64,000 bases of DNA, from assembly GCF_023667495.1 (NCBI RefSeq), contig NZ_JAMOZL010000003.1, positions 248,001 through 312,000 of the forward strand, written 5' to 3'. The notes under the pieces were generated by a model, which saw nothing but the letters and a program-made list of their open reading frames with translations, was not told the DNA's origin and did no database searches. This DNA comes from Dyadobacter sp. MSC1_007 (GTDB lineage: Bacteria > Bacteroidota > Bacteroidia > Cytophagales > Spirosomataceae). The position numbers were made by a program, and so were the translations under genes. Shown here in pieces: positions 1-7,606 of this stretch; positions within the stretch are counted from its first letter, which is position 1, and every line of letters begins with the position of its first letter.

Positions 1-517
1 AGGCTGCGGCCATCGTTACTTTCGATTCCAGTTCGGTGTTTTTGGCTACTACACCGCTCAGGGAGTCGGCGACAGCCTGCTTGCTGGTCTGTAATTCAGT
101 TTTTTCCTGTGCCAGCGTTTCGTTTTGGCTTATGAGCTGCTGGTTTTCCTCGCGAAGTTGTGCGATCTCAGTGTCCTTTTTGGTTAAAAACTCCTCATAT
201 TCCTTGATTTTTCGACCCATGGTCACGTTACCTTTGCGCAATGCTGCCCGGTCGCTTTCCAATGTGGCCTTCATTTTCTGGAGTTCTTCAATGTCGCCGC
301 CCAGCCCTTGTACTTCGGCGATGCGTGCATCCAGTTGTTTGGAGATAGAATCGAGCTTGATTTCGGAGGCGGCCAGTTCACTAACCCTTGCGGAGAGGTC
401 TGTTTCCTGCTTTTGGGTTAATGTGTGCTCATTGTAATACAGATATCCGAACACGGCTGCAAGGATGGTCATCAGGATCAATCCGATCAATAGACCGGTG
501 TTACTTTTCCTTTCCAT
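1..517 (-). CDS. Membrane-anchored coiled-coil protein, partial (3' end cut by window edge)
   Basis: Reading the minus strand from the ATG at 517 gives 172 codons without a stop to the window edge, so the C-terminus is missing. The start MERKSN is followed by one hydrophobic segment (about residues 8-27), then a long charged heptad-rich coiled coil. The protein resembles the gene at 31400-32353: both share LDA-K/R-IAEV-xx-LGGDI and a K-I-K-E-Y-E-x-F-L segment at the same spacing, so they are paralogues. An inner-membrane or periplasmic structural role is possible but is inference; no catalytic motif is visible. Confidence 0.8.
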   Translation of the reverse strand, partial: MERKSNTGLLIGLILMTILAAVFGYLYYNEHTLTQKQETDLSARVSELAASEIKLDSISKQLDARIAEVQGLGGDIEELQKMKATLESDRAALRKGNVTMGRKIKEYEEFLTKKDTEIAQLREENQQLISQNETLAQEKTELQTSKQAVADSLSGVVAKNTELESKVTMAAA

Positions 518-583
518 AAATATATGTTTAGGTTATTGATATATTTTCTGGAATAGGTTCAAAAACCATGCCACTACTATACG

Positions 584-1357
584 TCAGTAGTCGCCGCCTG
601 CGCCTCCGCCGCCAAAGCTACCACCGCCAAAGCCTCCGAAGCCGCCACCGTCACCACCGCCCCAGTTGCCGGAGAAGCTTCCACTGCCCGAATGGGTGGT
701 ATATGGCCAGATCACAGGACCGCCGAAGTTGCGGTAGCCGCCTCTTCCGCCTCCATTATTCCGGTTGCGGAACATGATGATGAGTATGATGATGAATATA
801 ATGATGAATATGAAAAAGGGCGGAAAAGAGTTGCCACCATCGTCTTCTTTAGGATCTGCCTTATATTCGCCGGTAGCATATTTGAAGATCGCATCGACGC
901 CGTCACTCAATCCCTGATAAAACTGCCCGTTTTTAAACTGAGGTGTAATTACCTGCGAAACGATCCTTTTGGCGATTGCATCGGGGATCGCGCCTTCCAG
1001 CCCGTAACCGGTCGCAATGAAAACTTTTCGCTCAGTGGGTGCCCAGAGTAACACAATGCCGTTGTTTTTGCCTTTTTGGCCTACGCCCCATTCTGTCCCA
1101 AGTTTGAACGCATAATCCGCGATAGGGTAGTCGCCAAGCGTAGGTACCGTCACGATCACGATCTGGGAAGATGTGGAGTCGTTATAGGCAACCAGCTTTT
1201 GCTCTAATTGTGCTTCCTGGCCTGCATCCAGTTGATTGGCAAGGTCGTTCACCAATCTGGGAGGATTAGGCTTAGGTGGTATATCCTGAGCGTGCACATT
1301 AAGGAATGCGACAACCGCCAGGACAAACAATGTGAGGAATCTCTTCATAGGGTTCAT
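584..1357 (-). CDS. TPM-domain (DUF477) protein with Gly-rich tail
   Basis: A signal peptide (FLTLFVLAVVAFLNVHAQ) precedes a TPM domain at about residues 30-165, with the typical IVIVTVPTLGD and GIVLLWAPTERKVFIATGYG segments. A poly-Ile transmembrane helix follows (about 183-198), then a tail rich in Gly, Ser and Phe that ends in GGGGAGGDY. The architecture matches YgcG-like membrane proteins whose biochemical role is unsettled. The start codon overlaps the upstream stop (ATGA at 1354-1357); a second ATG at 1348 (MKRFL) gives a more standard signal peptide and may be the real start. It is the last gene of a lemA-TPM-TPM operon. Confidence 0.88.
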   Translation of the reverse strand: MNPMKRFLTLFVLAVVAFLNVHAQDIPPKPNPPRLVNDLANQLDAGQEAQLEQKLVAYNDSTSSQIVIVTVPTLGDYPIADYAFKLGTEWGVGQKGKNNGIVLLWAPTERKVFIATGYGLEGAIPDAIAKRIVSQVITPQFKNGQFYQGLSDGVDAIFKYATGEYKADPKEDDGGNSFPPFFIFIIIFIIILIIMFRNRNNGGGRGGYRNFGGPVIWPYTTHSGSGSFSGNWGGGDGGGFGGFGGGSFGGGGAGGDY

Positions 1358-1797
1358 TGTCCGAACGAGATGTCGTCCGGAAGTTCGTTGATGTCGCCGG
1401 ACTGGAAGGGAAAGTGCTTTTTCAGCTGAATGCCGGCTTCCCGAATTCCTCTGCTAAGTCCTTCTTTATATTCTCCTTTTGCGAAATGGCTTCGTAGCAG
1501 CTCTTTTGTACTGTTCCAGAAGTCGGCAGTTACCTTTTCGTCGATGCCTTTATCTCCCAATACGGCGAACTTGCGGTCTTCATAGGCGAGATAAAATAAA
1601 ACACCATTACTTTCGGCTGTTTCGTGGAGGTGGAGGGCCAGGAATACTTCTTTGGCCCGCTCCATAACATCCTCGTTCGGGCATTTTTTCTCGATATGGA
1701 CCTTTACTTCCCCGGAAGTTTGTTTTTCTGCTTCCTGAATCGCCTCAATAATATATTGCTGCTCTTCATCATTAAAAAATACGGGTTCGGCTGCCAT
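1354..1797 (-). CDS. TPM-domain (DUF477) protein, short form
   Basis: The chosen start is the ATG at 1797 (MAAEPVFF, 147 aa). The open frame extends to 1953, but that stretch would overlap lemA and reads unlike the domain. The product has one TPM domain without signal peptide or transmembrane helix: SGEVKVHIEKKC, then GVLFYLAYEDRKFAVLGDKG, then EGLSRGIREAGIQLKKHFP. It is probably cytoplasmic or membrane-associated through its partners. It lies 73 nt downstream of lemA and overlaps the next TPM gene by 4 nt, so the three genes are probably co-expressed and may act together; what they do is not known from sequence. Confidence 0.88.
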   Translation of the reverse strand: MAAEPVFFNDEEQQYIIEAIQEAEKQTSGEVKVHIEKKCPNEDVMERAKEVFLALHLHETAESNGVLFYLAYEDRKFAVLGDKGIDEKVTADFWNSTKELLRSHFAKGEYKEGLSRGIREAGIQLKKHFPFQSGDINELPDDISFGQ

Positions 1798-1870
1798 CGT
1801 GCGGGTATTTGGGACTGGATAGGATTTTATACAACCTTCCGGATGTAACACTCGGAAGGTCGTATGGTGA

Positions 1871-2452
1871 TCAGAACTGTACGGAAGGAGCTTTTTCCGA
1901 GCCTGCCGCGGCTGTGAAATATCCTTTTTGAGAAAACCCGAAGATGCCCGCAAAGATGTTGTTAGGGAATGTCCGTACGTCCTGATTGTATTCCTTCACA
2001 ACGGTATTGAAGTTATTTCTTGCTACTCCGATCCGGTTTTCAGTGCCTTCGAGCTGCGCCTGCAGTTCCAGGAAGTTCTGGTTGGCTTTCAATTGAGGAT
2101 ACTGTTCAACTGTAACGAGCAATCGTGACAATGCGCCGCTTAACTGATCCTGTGCGCCCTGAAATTTCGCGATATTCTCGGGAGTAAGTTCACCAGCATT
2201 GATGGTGGTTTGCGTTGCCTTGCTACGAGCCTCGATAACGGCTGTCAAAGTACTTTTTTCAAAGTCGGCTGCACCTTTTACGGTGCTGACCAGGTTAGGG
2301 ATCAGGTCTGCGCGCCGCTGGTATTGGCTTTCAACCTGTGCCCATGATTCTTTTACACCCTCGTCTTTCTGTACGAGGCCATTATATTTACCGCAGCCAA
2401 CGAATCCGAGTATCAGAACTACAACGATAACTGCAATGAGTCCTTTTGACAT
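1871..2452 (-). CDS. lemA: LemA family membrane protein
   Basis: A 193-aa protein with an N-terminal hydrophobic anchor (residues 4-20, ending in FVGCGKYN, where the Cys could be lipidated). The LemA core follows: ESWAQVESQYQRRADLIPNLV, then a helical bundle and the NxxFNTVVKEYNQDVRTFP segment, ending near F-x-K-GYF. LemA proteins have an extracytoplasmic N-terminus and a four-helix fold; their function is unclear. It is first in the operon with the two TPM genes, an arrangement common in bacteria. Confidence 0.93.
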   Translation of the reverse strand: MSKGLIAVIVVVLILGFVGCGKYNGLVQKDEGVKESWAQVESQYQRRADLIPNLVSTVKGAADFEKSTLTAVIEARSKATQTTINAGELTPENIAKFQGAQDQLSGALSRLLVTVEQYPQLKANQNFLELQAQLEGTENRIGVARNNFNTVVKEYNQDVRTFPNNIFAGIFGFSQKGYFTAAAGSEKAPSVQF

Positions 2453-2596
2453 TTTACTATTCAGTTTAGAGTTAATGATTGTGATTCAAAGTTGACCAAA
2501 GCTAGCAAAATCTTTAGGAAAAACTACATAGCCGGTTCTTAGGTCAATTTATGCTTCCTGTTCGCAGGATAATGGGTTTTTGAACACTATGGTGGA

Positions 2597-3778
2597 TTAA
2601 TCTTCACCTACTTCCGCAATCTTGTTCCAGCGGCCCCAGTTTACGGAGGCCTCGTAATCGATGAGATGACTTTCAAAATACATAGCGCCCCAGGTCCAGT
2701 TGACATCCAGATTGTTCACCAAAAAGTCGCCGGCTATCTCTCTTTCTGAGGCCGTAATGAACCCGGTTTTATTTAGTTTATTGATAATCGCATTGACTTG
2801 CTGATCGTCAGTTTGTGCGTTTGTCCATTTCTCGAAGGCAGCCTGATCATTGCTCCACCTTCTAAAAAAATGATGTTTAATACCACTCGGCTTGAACATC
2901 CGCGGGCCATAACGCAGCAATGTCCAGTGCAGAAACTCTCTTTTTAACAGGTTAGTGATAATGGGATCCTCGGTTTTGCTATCGGATTGGCCATTTGCTA
3001 TTGCGTTATATATGTACGGTGCAGAAATGCAGCCCAATGAAAGCCAGTCGGAAAGGCGTGTGTCCGTCAATGGTTCACCTGTTTCGTAGGATAGTTTTCT
3101 CTCAAGATAACTTTCCAGCAACTCTAAGGCAGCCTTTTCTCCGCCGGAAAGATATCCGGCAGGGCCAGCAGCTTGTATCTCATTTGGATCAATTCCAAGC
3201 GCTGGTAAAGAGGGCATCGAGCCGGCGTCGAACTCGGACGGCAATGTAATTGTGTCGGGTTCGGGGAATGAACCTTTGATGTTAAGGTCCTTCCGAACTT
3301 GCTCGTTGAAGCTGGCAAAGCCGGATGGCAACTTTGATATCGGGAATGGAAGATCGGCTGCATTGATCATCGTATCCATCCAGAAAAGCCGGATATCTAT
3401 ATTAAAAGTTTTAAGGTTTTTGCTCAGCGAAGATTCTATGCGGGTTTCTTCCGGGGCAATTTCCTTACTGGTATAAACATATTCTGCGGCATAATCCTCG
3501 GCCAGCTGCGCTACGATGGTTTCCGGATCTCCTACTCGGATGAGCAGATCGCCGCCCTTTTCACGAATGCGGTTTCGCAACTCGGTCACTGACTCGATCA
3601 GGAACTTTGCGCGAAGGGCGCCGGTCCGGCGGAAGCCCAGTTTTGTTTTCTCGAATTGACGGGGATCAAACACATAAACGGGGATAATTTCGCTTGCAGC
3701 CTCGGAGGCCGAATGCAATGCCTGGTTATCCCTTAACCTTAAATCATTCCTAAACCAATAAATAATACGACGGGCCAT
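2597..3778 (-). CDS. DASH-type cryptochrome/photolyase, shortened FAD domain
   Basis: A 393-aa flavoprotein of the photolyase/cryptochrome family. The N-terminal antenna domain begins with IIYWFRNDLRLRDNQAL. The FAD domain has RLSDWLSLGCIS, REFLHWTLLRYG and, near the C-terminus, VNNLDVNWTWGAMYFES followed by VNWGRWNKIAEVG, the signature order of the CRY-DASH branch. It differs from standard CRY-DASH in two ways: the usual N-R-G-R-Q-N stretch in the FAD-binding region reads TASEREIAG, and the protein stops at GED where the family normally continues with NDPR and about 40 more residues. The likely role is blue-light sensing or repair of UV dimers, but activity is uncertain. It stands alone between lemA and the PorE-like gene. 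Confidence 0.85.
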   Translation of the reverse strand: MARRIIYWFRNDLRLRDNQALHSASEAASEIIPVYVFDPRQFEKTKLGFRRTGALRAKFLIESVTELRNRIREKGGDLLIRVGDPETIVAQLAEDYAAEYVYTSKEIAPEETRIESSLSKNLKTFNIDIRLFWMDTMINAADLPFPISKLPSGFASFNEQVRKDLNIKGSFPEPDTITLPSEFDAGSMPSLPALGIDPNEIQAAGPAGYLSGGEKAALELLESYLERKLSYETGEPLTDTRLSDWLSLGCISAPYIYNAIANGQSDSKTEDPIITNLLKREFLHWTLLRYGPRMFKPSGIKHHFFRRWSNDQAAFEKWTNAQTDDQQVNAIINKLNKTGFITASEREIAGDFLVNNLDVNWTWGAMYFESHLIDYEASVNWGRWNKIAEVGED

Positions 3779-3851
3779 TAACGCGAACTAATAAATGCTG
3801 GGGTATTCATTTTTAATGCAAGTATACAAAAAATGGAACGGGGGGTAATGC

Positions 3852-3893
3852 AAAAGCCCGCTGCGAAATGCATTCGTTCGCAGCGGGCTTTTT
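3852..3893 (-). terminator. Intrinsic terminator after the PorE-like gene
   Basis: A perfect 16-bp inverted repeat (arms 3852-3867 and 3877-3892, loop 9 nt) with a GC core CCCGCTGCG. It lies 14 nt downstream of the stop of the minus-strand gene that ends at 3907. Short T runs flank both sides, so it could work in both directions. Confidence 0.85.
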
Positions 3894-3906
3894 GAGAAAG
3901 TATGGT

Positions 3907-5925
3907 TTAGTAGCTCAGGATCGTAAATTCGGTTCTCCTGTTTCGCTGGTGTTCTTCTTCGGTTTTCGCATTGGGTACGATCAGCTCTCGCTCTCCATAA
4001 CCTTTGGCAATCATCCTGTCGGCGTCGATTCCTTTTGAATTCAGGTAAGTCACGGCCGACTCTGCCCGATTTTGCGAAAGGGTCATGTTATATGCGTCCG
4101 TGGCTCGCGCATCCGTATGAGAACTCAACTCGATGGTCATGGTCGGATTGTCTTTCAGTATTTGAACCAGCTTATCCAGTTCGACAGCGGCGTCGGGACG
4201 GATGTTGTATTTGTTCAAATCATAATAGATGTTTTCAAGAACAAAGGTTTTGTTCAGTTCCAGCCTGTCCAGTTTGATCGTGATATTGAAGGTAGTGTCG
4301 GTAAGTTCTTTGGTCAGGAATATTGGCGGGATCGTTCTGCCATTCATCGAGAACGGTTCGCGCTTGCTGATATAGCCCTTTCTTTGAACCAGCAATGAAT
4401 ACGATTTTCCTTCTTCAACAGGCTGCTTACCAAATTTGCCTTCCTTATTTGTAGGCAGTTCCGCGATCTGAGTATCGGAGGTGTCGGGAAGAATGTGGAT
4501 CACTGCCGAATCGATCGGGGTTGGTGTTTCTCCATTTGCTATCACATTACCTGCCAGAAAATACCTTACAACCTTTGGTTTGCCATTAATATAGTTGGGG
4601 TTGTTAGGATTAAGAGGATCGTTAGGATCAGTATGTTTGGCGACGGTAGTGTCTGGCTCTTCCGGGCCAGCAAAGTAATAGATATCATCGTCCCCTTTTC
4701 CACCGTCACGGTTGGACGCGAAAAACCCCTTTTTTAGGTTTTGATAAAACACCAGACCGAAATCGTCCTGCGGACTATTGAATGGAAGTCCAAGGTTTTC
4801 AATGGAGATAACGCCTTGGCTTCTGGTCGCTGAAAAAAGGTCGAGCTTACCCAGGCCCGGATGGCCGTCGGAAGCGAAATAGAGTTTTCCGCCTTCTGCT
4901 ACATAAGGAAACATGTCGTCACCGGCTGTATTGATATCCCTGCCCATATTCACCGGTTTGCTGAAACGGCCGGAAGCGTCCATATTGGTTCGGTAAAGGT
5001 CGATACCACCTGCGCCACCCACTCGATTGGAAGCGAAGTAAAGTGTTTTGCCATCGCGCGAGAATGCAGGCGAGCCGTCCCAGGCGAGGGAGTCGTTAAT
5101 CGGAAGGATCGCAGGTGCTGTCCATTGTCCGTTGATGTTGCGGCTCATGTAAAGGTCTACATCGGGCGAACTGTTTTTCTTACCGGTGTTGCCCCTTGCG
5201 AATACGAGTGTTTTACCGTCTGGCGAGAATGCCGGTGAAGCTTCGTTGGCATCTTCGGCAAATATCTCCTGGCTGAACAGGACAGGATTGCCCTGGGTGT
5301 TACCTGGCTCAGACCCGATTGCAACTTTGTACAACCCGAGCATCGGCATGCCGTTATTTTTGTAAATTTTCTCCTTTTTGGAAGACGAAAAAACCAGTTC
5401 GTTCCCGACAATCGTAGGCGCGAATTCAGTTCCGTTTGTATTGATTGGCAGGTCTTTCAACTCCGCTTCCATTTTCTGAGTGCGGAGGCGGTCGGCTATC
5501 CGGAGGATCTCGACTTCCCTCAATGCACGTTCTTGCAGGTTCTGTGGCACATTCTGTCCCTTCGCAAATGCAGCAAACTGTGCCGAAGCTTCCTCGTATT
5601 GCCCGGCCGTCTTCAATGCATAAGCATATTGAAACTGCGCGTCAGCATTGGTAACGCCGCCGTCCAGGGCCTTTTTGTAGTAGGGGATCGATTCTTTGAA
5701 CCGATTGGAAAGTCGGTAGGACTCGGCTATGAGGTAGCTGGTTTGCACTGGTTCGTAGTTTTCTTCGGCGGCTTTCTGGAAACCTTTAATTGCAAGGTCA
5801 TATTCTCCATTAGCAAATTTCTTTTGGCCGTCTTTATAAGCCTGCATCGCCGAGTTGCAGCCGGACAAGTATAAACTAATGGCAAAACAAACTAGGAGAG
5901 TAGAGTAACTCCGGAAAAGTTTCAT
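3907..5925 (-). CDS. PorE-like outer-membrane lipoprotein (TPR, PD40 propeller, CRD, OmpA)
   Basis: The start is taken at the ATG at 5925 (MKLFRSYS, 672 aa) because a lipoprotein signal with lipobox YLSGC (Cys23) begins there; the frame extends to 5961. Domains in order: TPR-like helices (about 30-150), a beta-propeller of PD40/WD40-like repeats (about 170-410, with SPAFSPDGKTLVFARG and SPAFSRDGKTLYFASN), a carboxypeptidase-regulatory fold (about 440-530), and a C-terminal OmpA domain (about 550-672) with the peptidoglycan-binding HTDARAT and NRRTEF motifs. This order is the one described for PorE of Porphyromonas gingivalis, which links the type IX secretion machinery to peptidoglycan. Other OmpA/PD40 proteins share parts of it, so the T9SS role is likely rather than certain. 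Confidence 0.88.
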   Translation of the reverse strand: MKLFRSYSTLLVCFAISLYLSGCNSAMQAYKDGQKKFANGEYDLAIKGFQKAAEENYEPVQTSYLIAESYRLSNRFKESIPYYKKALDGGVTNADAQFQYAYALKTAGQYEEASAQFAAFAKGQNVPQNLQERALREVEILRIADRLRTQKMEAELKDLPINTNGTEFAPTIVGNELVFSSSKKEKIYKNNGMPMLGLYKVAIGSEPGNTQGNPVLFSQEIFAEDANEASPAFSPDGKTLVFARGNTGKKNSSPDVDLYMSRNINGQWTAPAILPINDSLAWDGSPAFSRDGKTLYFASNRVGGAGGIDLYRTNMDASGRFSKPVNMGRDINTAGDDMFPYVAEGGKLYFASDGHPGLGKLDLFSATRSQGVISIENLGLPFNSPQDDFGLVFYQNLKKGFFASNRDGGKGDDDIYYFAGPEEPDTTVAKHTDPNDPLNPNNPNYINGKPKVVRYFLAGNVIANGETPTPIDSAVIHILPDTSDTQIAELPTNKEGKFGKQPVEEGKSYSLLVQRKGYISKREPFSMNGRTIPPIFLTKELTDTTFNITIKLDRLELNKTFVLENIYYDLNKYNIRPDAAVELDKLVQILKDNPTMTIELSSHTDARATDAYNMTLSQNRAESAVTYLNSKGIDADRMIAKGYGERELIVPNAKTEEEHQRNRRTEFTILSY

Positions 5926-6274
5926 AATGTAAAGTATAAAATCAAACGATTCGACGCGCACACTGGGTTTTGAAAAACAATACTAATAAACAACGTTTGG
6001 AAATAAAATTCCGGATACTTGGGGCCAAGAATTTTCGACGCCTCTCTCAGGAATTTTCTGCATGTCTTTTCAAGCGTGTAATTTCACGGATCTCCTTGTC
6101 GTCGGAGGGAGATATTTGCTGGAATGAGGCAATATAGCAGTTAATCACTGGTTTTCCCGTAAACGGACTTCCCTTTATCTCGTCTTGAAATAAGGACACA
6201 TTCTGCTGTACGCTGTTTTTCAGACCCATTGATGCACAATGTGGTTGTTTTGGTATAAAAAAATCTTATAACGG
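5926..6274. other. Intergenic region between divergent PorE-like gene and rpsL
   Basis: About 350 bases of AT-rich sequence ahead of the rpsL promoter. It holds one doubtful small minus-strand reading frame (6047-6229, listed separately) and no convincing promoter box for the PorE-like gene. No hairpin, repeat or RNA gene was recognised. Confidence 0.5.
6047..6229 (-). CDS. Possible small protein, unknown
   Basis: A 60-codon ATG reading frame in the divergent PorE-like/rpsL spacer. The peptide is charged and not low-complexity (it ends REITRLKRHAENS) and has no signal peptide or membrane segment. No family is recognised and no ribosome-binding site is visible. It could equally be chance; it is kept because the spacer is otherwise empty. 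Confidence 0.25.
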   Translation of the reverse strand: MGLKNSVQQNVSLFQDEIKGSPFTGKPVINCYIASFQQISPSDDKEIREITRLKRHAENS

Positions 6275-6305
6275 TTTGCAAATCAATGTTAGATTATTAC
6301 TTTTG
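6275..6305 (+). promoter_or_regulatory. rpsL-rpsG promoter, Bacteroidota type
   Basis: TTTG at 6275-6278 and TACTTTTG at 6298-6305 are separated by exactly 19 nt, matching the TTTG-N19-TAnnTTTG consensus. The start of the transcript would fall in GCAGTCCG, which can form a 4-bp CCGA/TCGG hairpin (6310-6321). Confidence 0.85.
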
Positions 6306-6380
6306 CAGTCCGATTTTTCGGGAAAAGTGTTTATATAACAAACGACCGGTTTGGTAACCGGATCAAAATCAATTTGTTAA

Positions 6381-6794
6381 ATGCCAACTATTTCACAATT
6401 AGTCCGTAAAGGTAGAGAGACCATTACATGGAAATCCAAGTCTCCGGCTTTGGATTCATGCCCTCAGCGTAGGGGCGTGTGCACCAGGGTGTACACGACA
6501 ACGCCAAAGAAACCGAACTCAGCACTTCGTAAAGTAGCGCGTGTTCGTCTTTCTAACAACAAAGAGGTTAATGCCTATATCCCAGGAGAAGGCCACAACC
6601 TGCAAGAGCACTCGATCGTATTGATCCGTGGTGGTCGTGTAAAGGATTTGCCAGGTGTTCGTTACCACATCATCCGTGGTGCATTGGATACTGCAGGTGT
6701 TAACGGACGTAAGCAACGTCGTTCTAAATATGGTGCTAAGCGCCCGAAACCAGGACAAGCTCCGGCAGCACCAACAAAAGGTAAGAAAAAATAA
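6381..6794 (+). CDS. rpsL: 30S ribosomal protein S12
   Basis: A 137-aa S12 with intact [18 protein letters not shown] and [18 protein letters not shown], the two loops that face the decoding centre; the lysines altered in streptomycin-resistant mutants of other species are present. A basic C-terminal extension ([14 protein letters not shown]) is added to the core. It is first in a short rpsL-rpsG unit with its own promoter (6275-6305). There is no clear Shine-Dalgarno site; the leader before ATG is A/T-rich. Confidence 0.98.
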   Translation: MPTISQLVRKGRETITWKSKSPALDSCPQRRGVCTRVYTTTPKKPNSALRKVARVRLSNNKEVNAYIPGEGHNLQEHSIVLIRGGRVKDLPGVRYHIIRGALDTAGVNGRKQRRSKYGAKRPKPGQAPAAPTKGKKK

Positions 6795-6912
6795 AAAGTA
6801 ACTCTCTCTGCTTTTATTAAGTAATTAAAGTTGATAAAAGGGAAGTAATCCTGGAATTGCCCCAGGGTGAATAAGTTGCAAAACGAAACCTCGTGTAAAA
6901 AATTAAGACAAA

Positions 6913-7380
6913 ATGAGAAAGTCGAAACCAAAGAAAAGATATATCCTTCCTGATCCAAAGTTCAGGGACGTACAGGTTACCAAATTCGTTAACAACCTGA
7001 TGTATGAAGGAAAGAAAAGCATTGCTTTTACTATTTTCTACGATGCATTGGAGCTGGTAGAGAAAAAAACCAGCGAAAATGGCCTGGAAACATGGAAGAA
7101 AGCATTGAACAATGTAACTCCTTCTGTTGAAGTAAAGAGCCGCCGTGTAGGTGGTGCTACTTTCCAGGTTCCAACCGAAGTTCGTCCGGAGCGCAAGCAG
7201 TCACTGGGTATGAAATGGTTGATCAACTACTCCCGCAAGCGTGGTGAGAAGACAATGGTTGACCGTTTGGCCGGTGAAATTATCGCTGCTGCAAAAGGTG
7301 AAGGAGCTGCTGTTAAGAAGAAAGACGATACGCACCGCATGGCAGATGCCAACAAAGCGTTCTCGCACTTCCGTTTCTAG
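6913..7380 (+). CDS. rpsG: 30S ribosomal protein S7
   Basis: A 155-aa S7, the primary 16S rRNA binder that nucleates the 30S head. The family segment [20 protein letters not shown] and the C-terminal [15 protein letters not shown] are present. It follows rpsL after 118 nt with no promoter box between them, and a strong terminator (7403-7440) follows, so rpsL-rpsG form a closed unit. Length is normal. Confidence 0.98.
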   Translation: MRKSKPKKRYILPDPKFRDVQVTKFVNNLMYEGKKSIAFTIFYDALELVEKKTSENGLETWKKALNNVTPSVEVKSRRVGGATFQVPTEVRPERKQSLGMKWLINYSRKRGEKTMVDRLAGEIIAAAKGEGAAVKKKDDTHRMADANKAFSHFRF

Positions 7381-7402
7381 GCAGAACAATAAGTTTGAAT
7401 GG

Positions 7403-7440
7403 TCGGAAGTCTGGTTTACCCGGACTTCCGATTTTTATTT
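7403..7440 (+). terminator. Intrinsic terminator after rpsG
   Basis: A 12-bp stem (7403-7414 with 7420-7431, one G-U pair, 5-nt loop) followed by TTTTATTTT. It separates rpsL-rpsG from fusA. Confidence 0.88.
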
Positions 7441-7472
7441 TAAGGTTTTTCAAAAAAATAACTTTTCCTTAA

Positions 7473-7503
7473 TTGTTTTTATAATCAACAATGTATACTT
7501 TTG
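7473..7503 (+). promoter_or_regulatory. fusA promoter
   Basis: TACTTTTG at 7496-7503 with TTGT at 7473-7476, again 19 nt apart. It lies between the rpsG terminator and fusA, so EF-G is transcribed from its own start. Confidence 0.8.
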
Positions 7504-7606
7504 CGCTCTGAATTTTCAAAACCAGCAAGTTAAGCTACGCCAGAAAGTTCAAAAAGCTTCGCATAGAATTGCACATTGATTATAATATAACACATCACCA
7601 TCAGTC

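Noticed and set aside
568-1051. Plus-strand frames opposite the Gly-rich TPM gene
   Set aside because: They mirror the GC-rich repeat codons of the real minus-strand gene and have no motif or start signal.
4035-5874. Plus-strand frames within the PorE-like gene
   Set aside because: Shadows of a long gene with clear domains; no domain of their own.
7241-7579. Plus-strand frame overlapping the end of rpsG
   Set aside because: It runs through the rpsG terminator and the fusA promoter.
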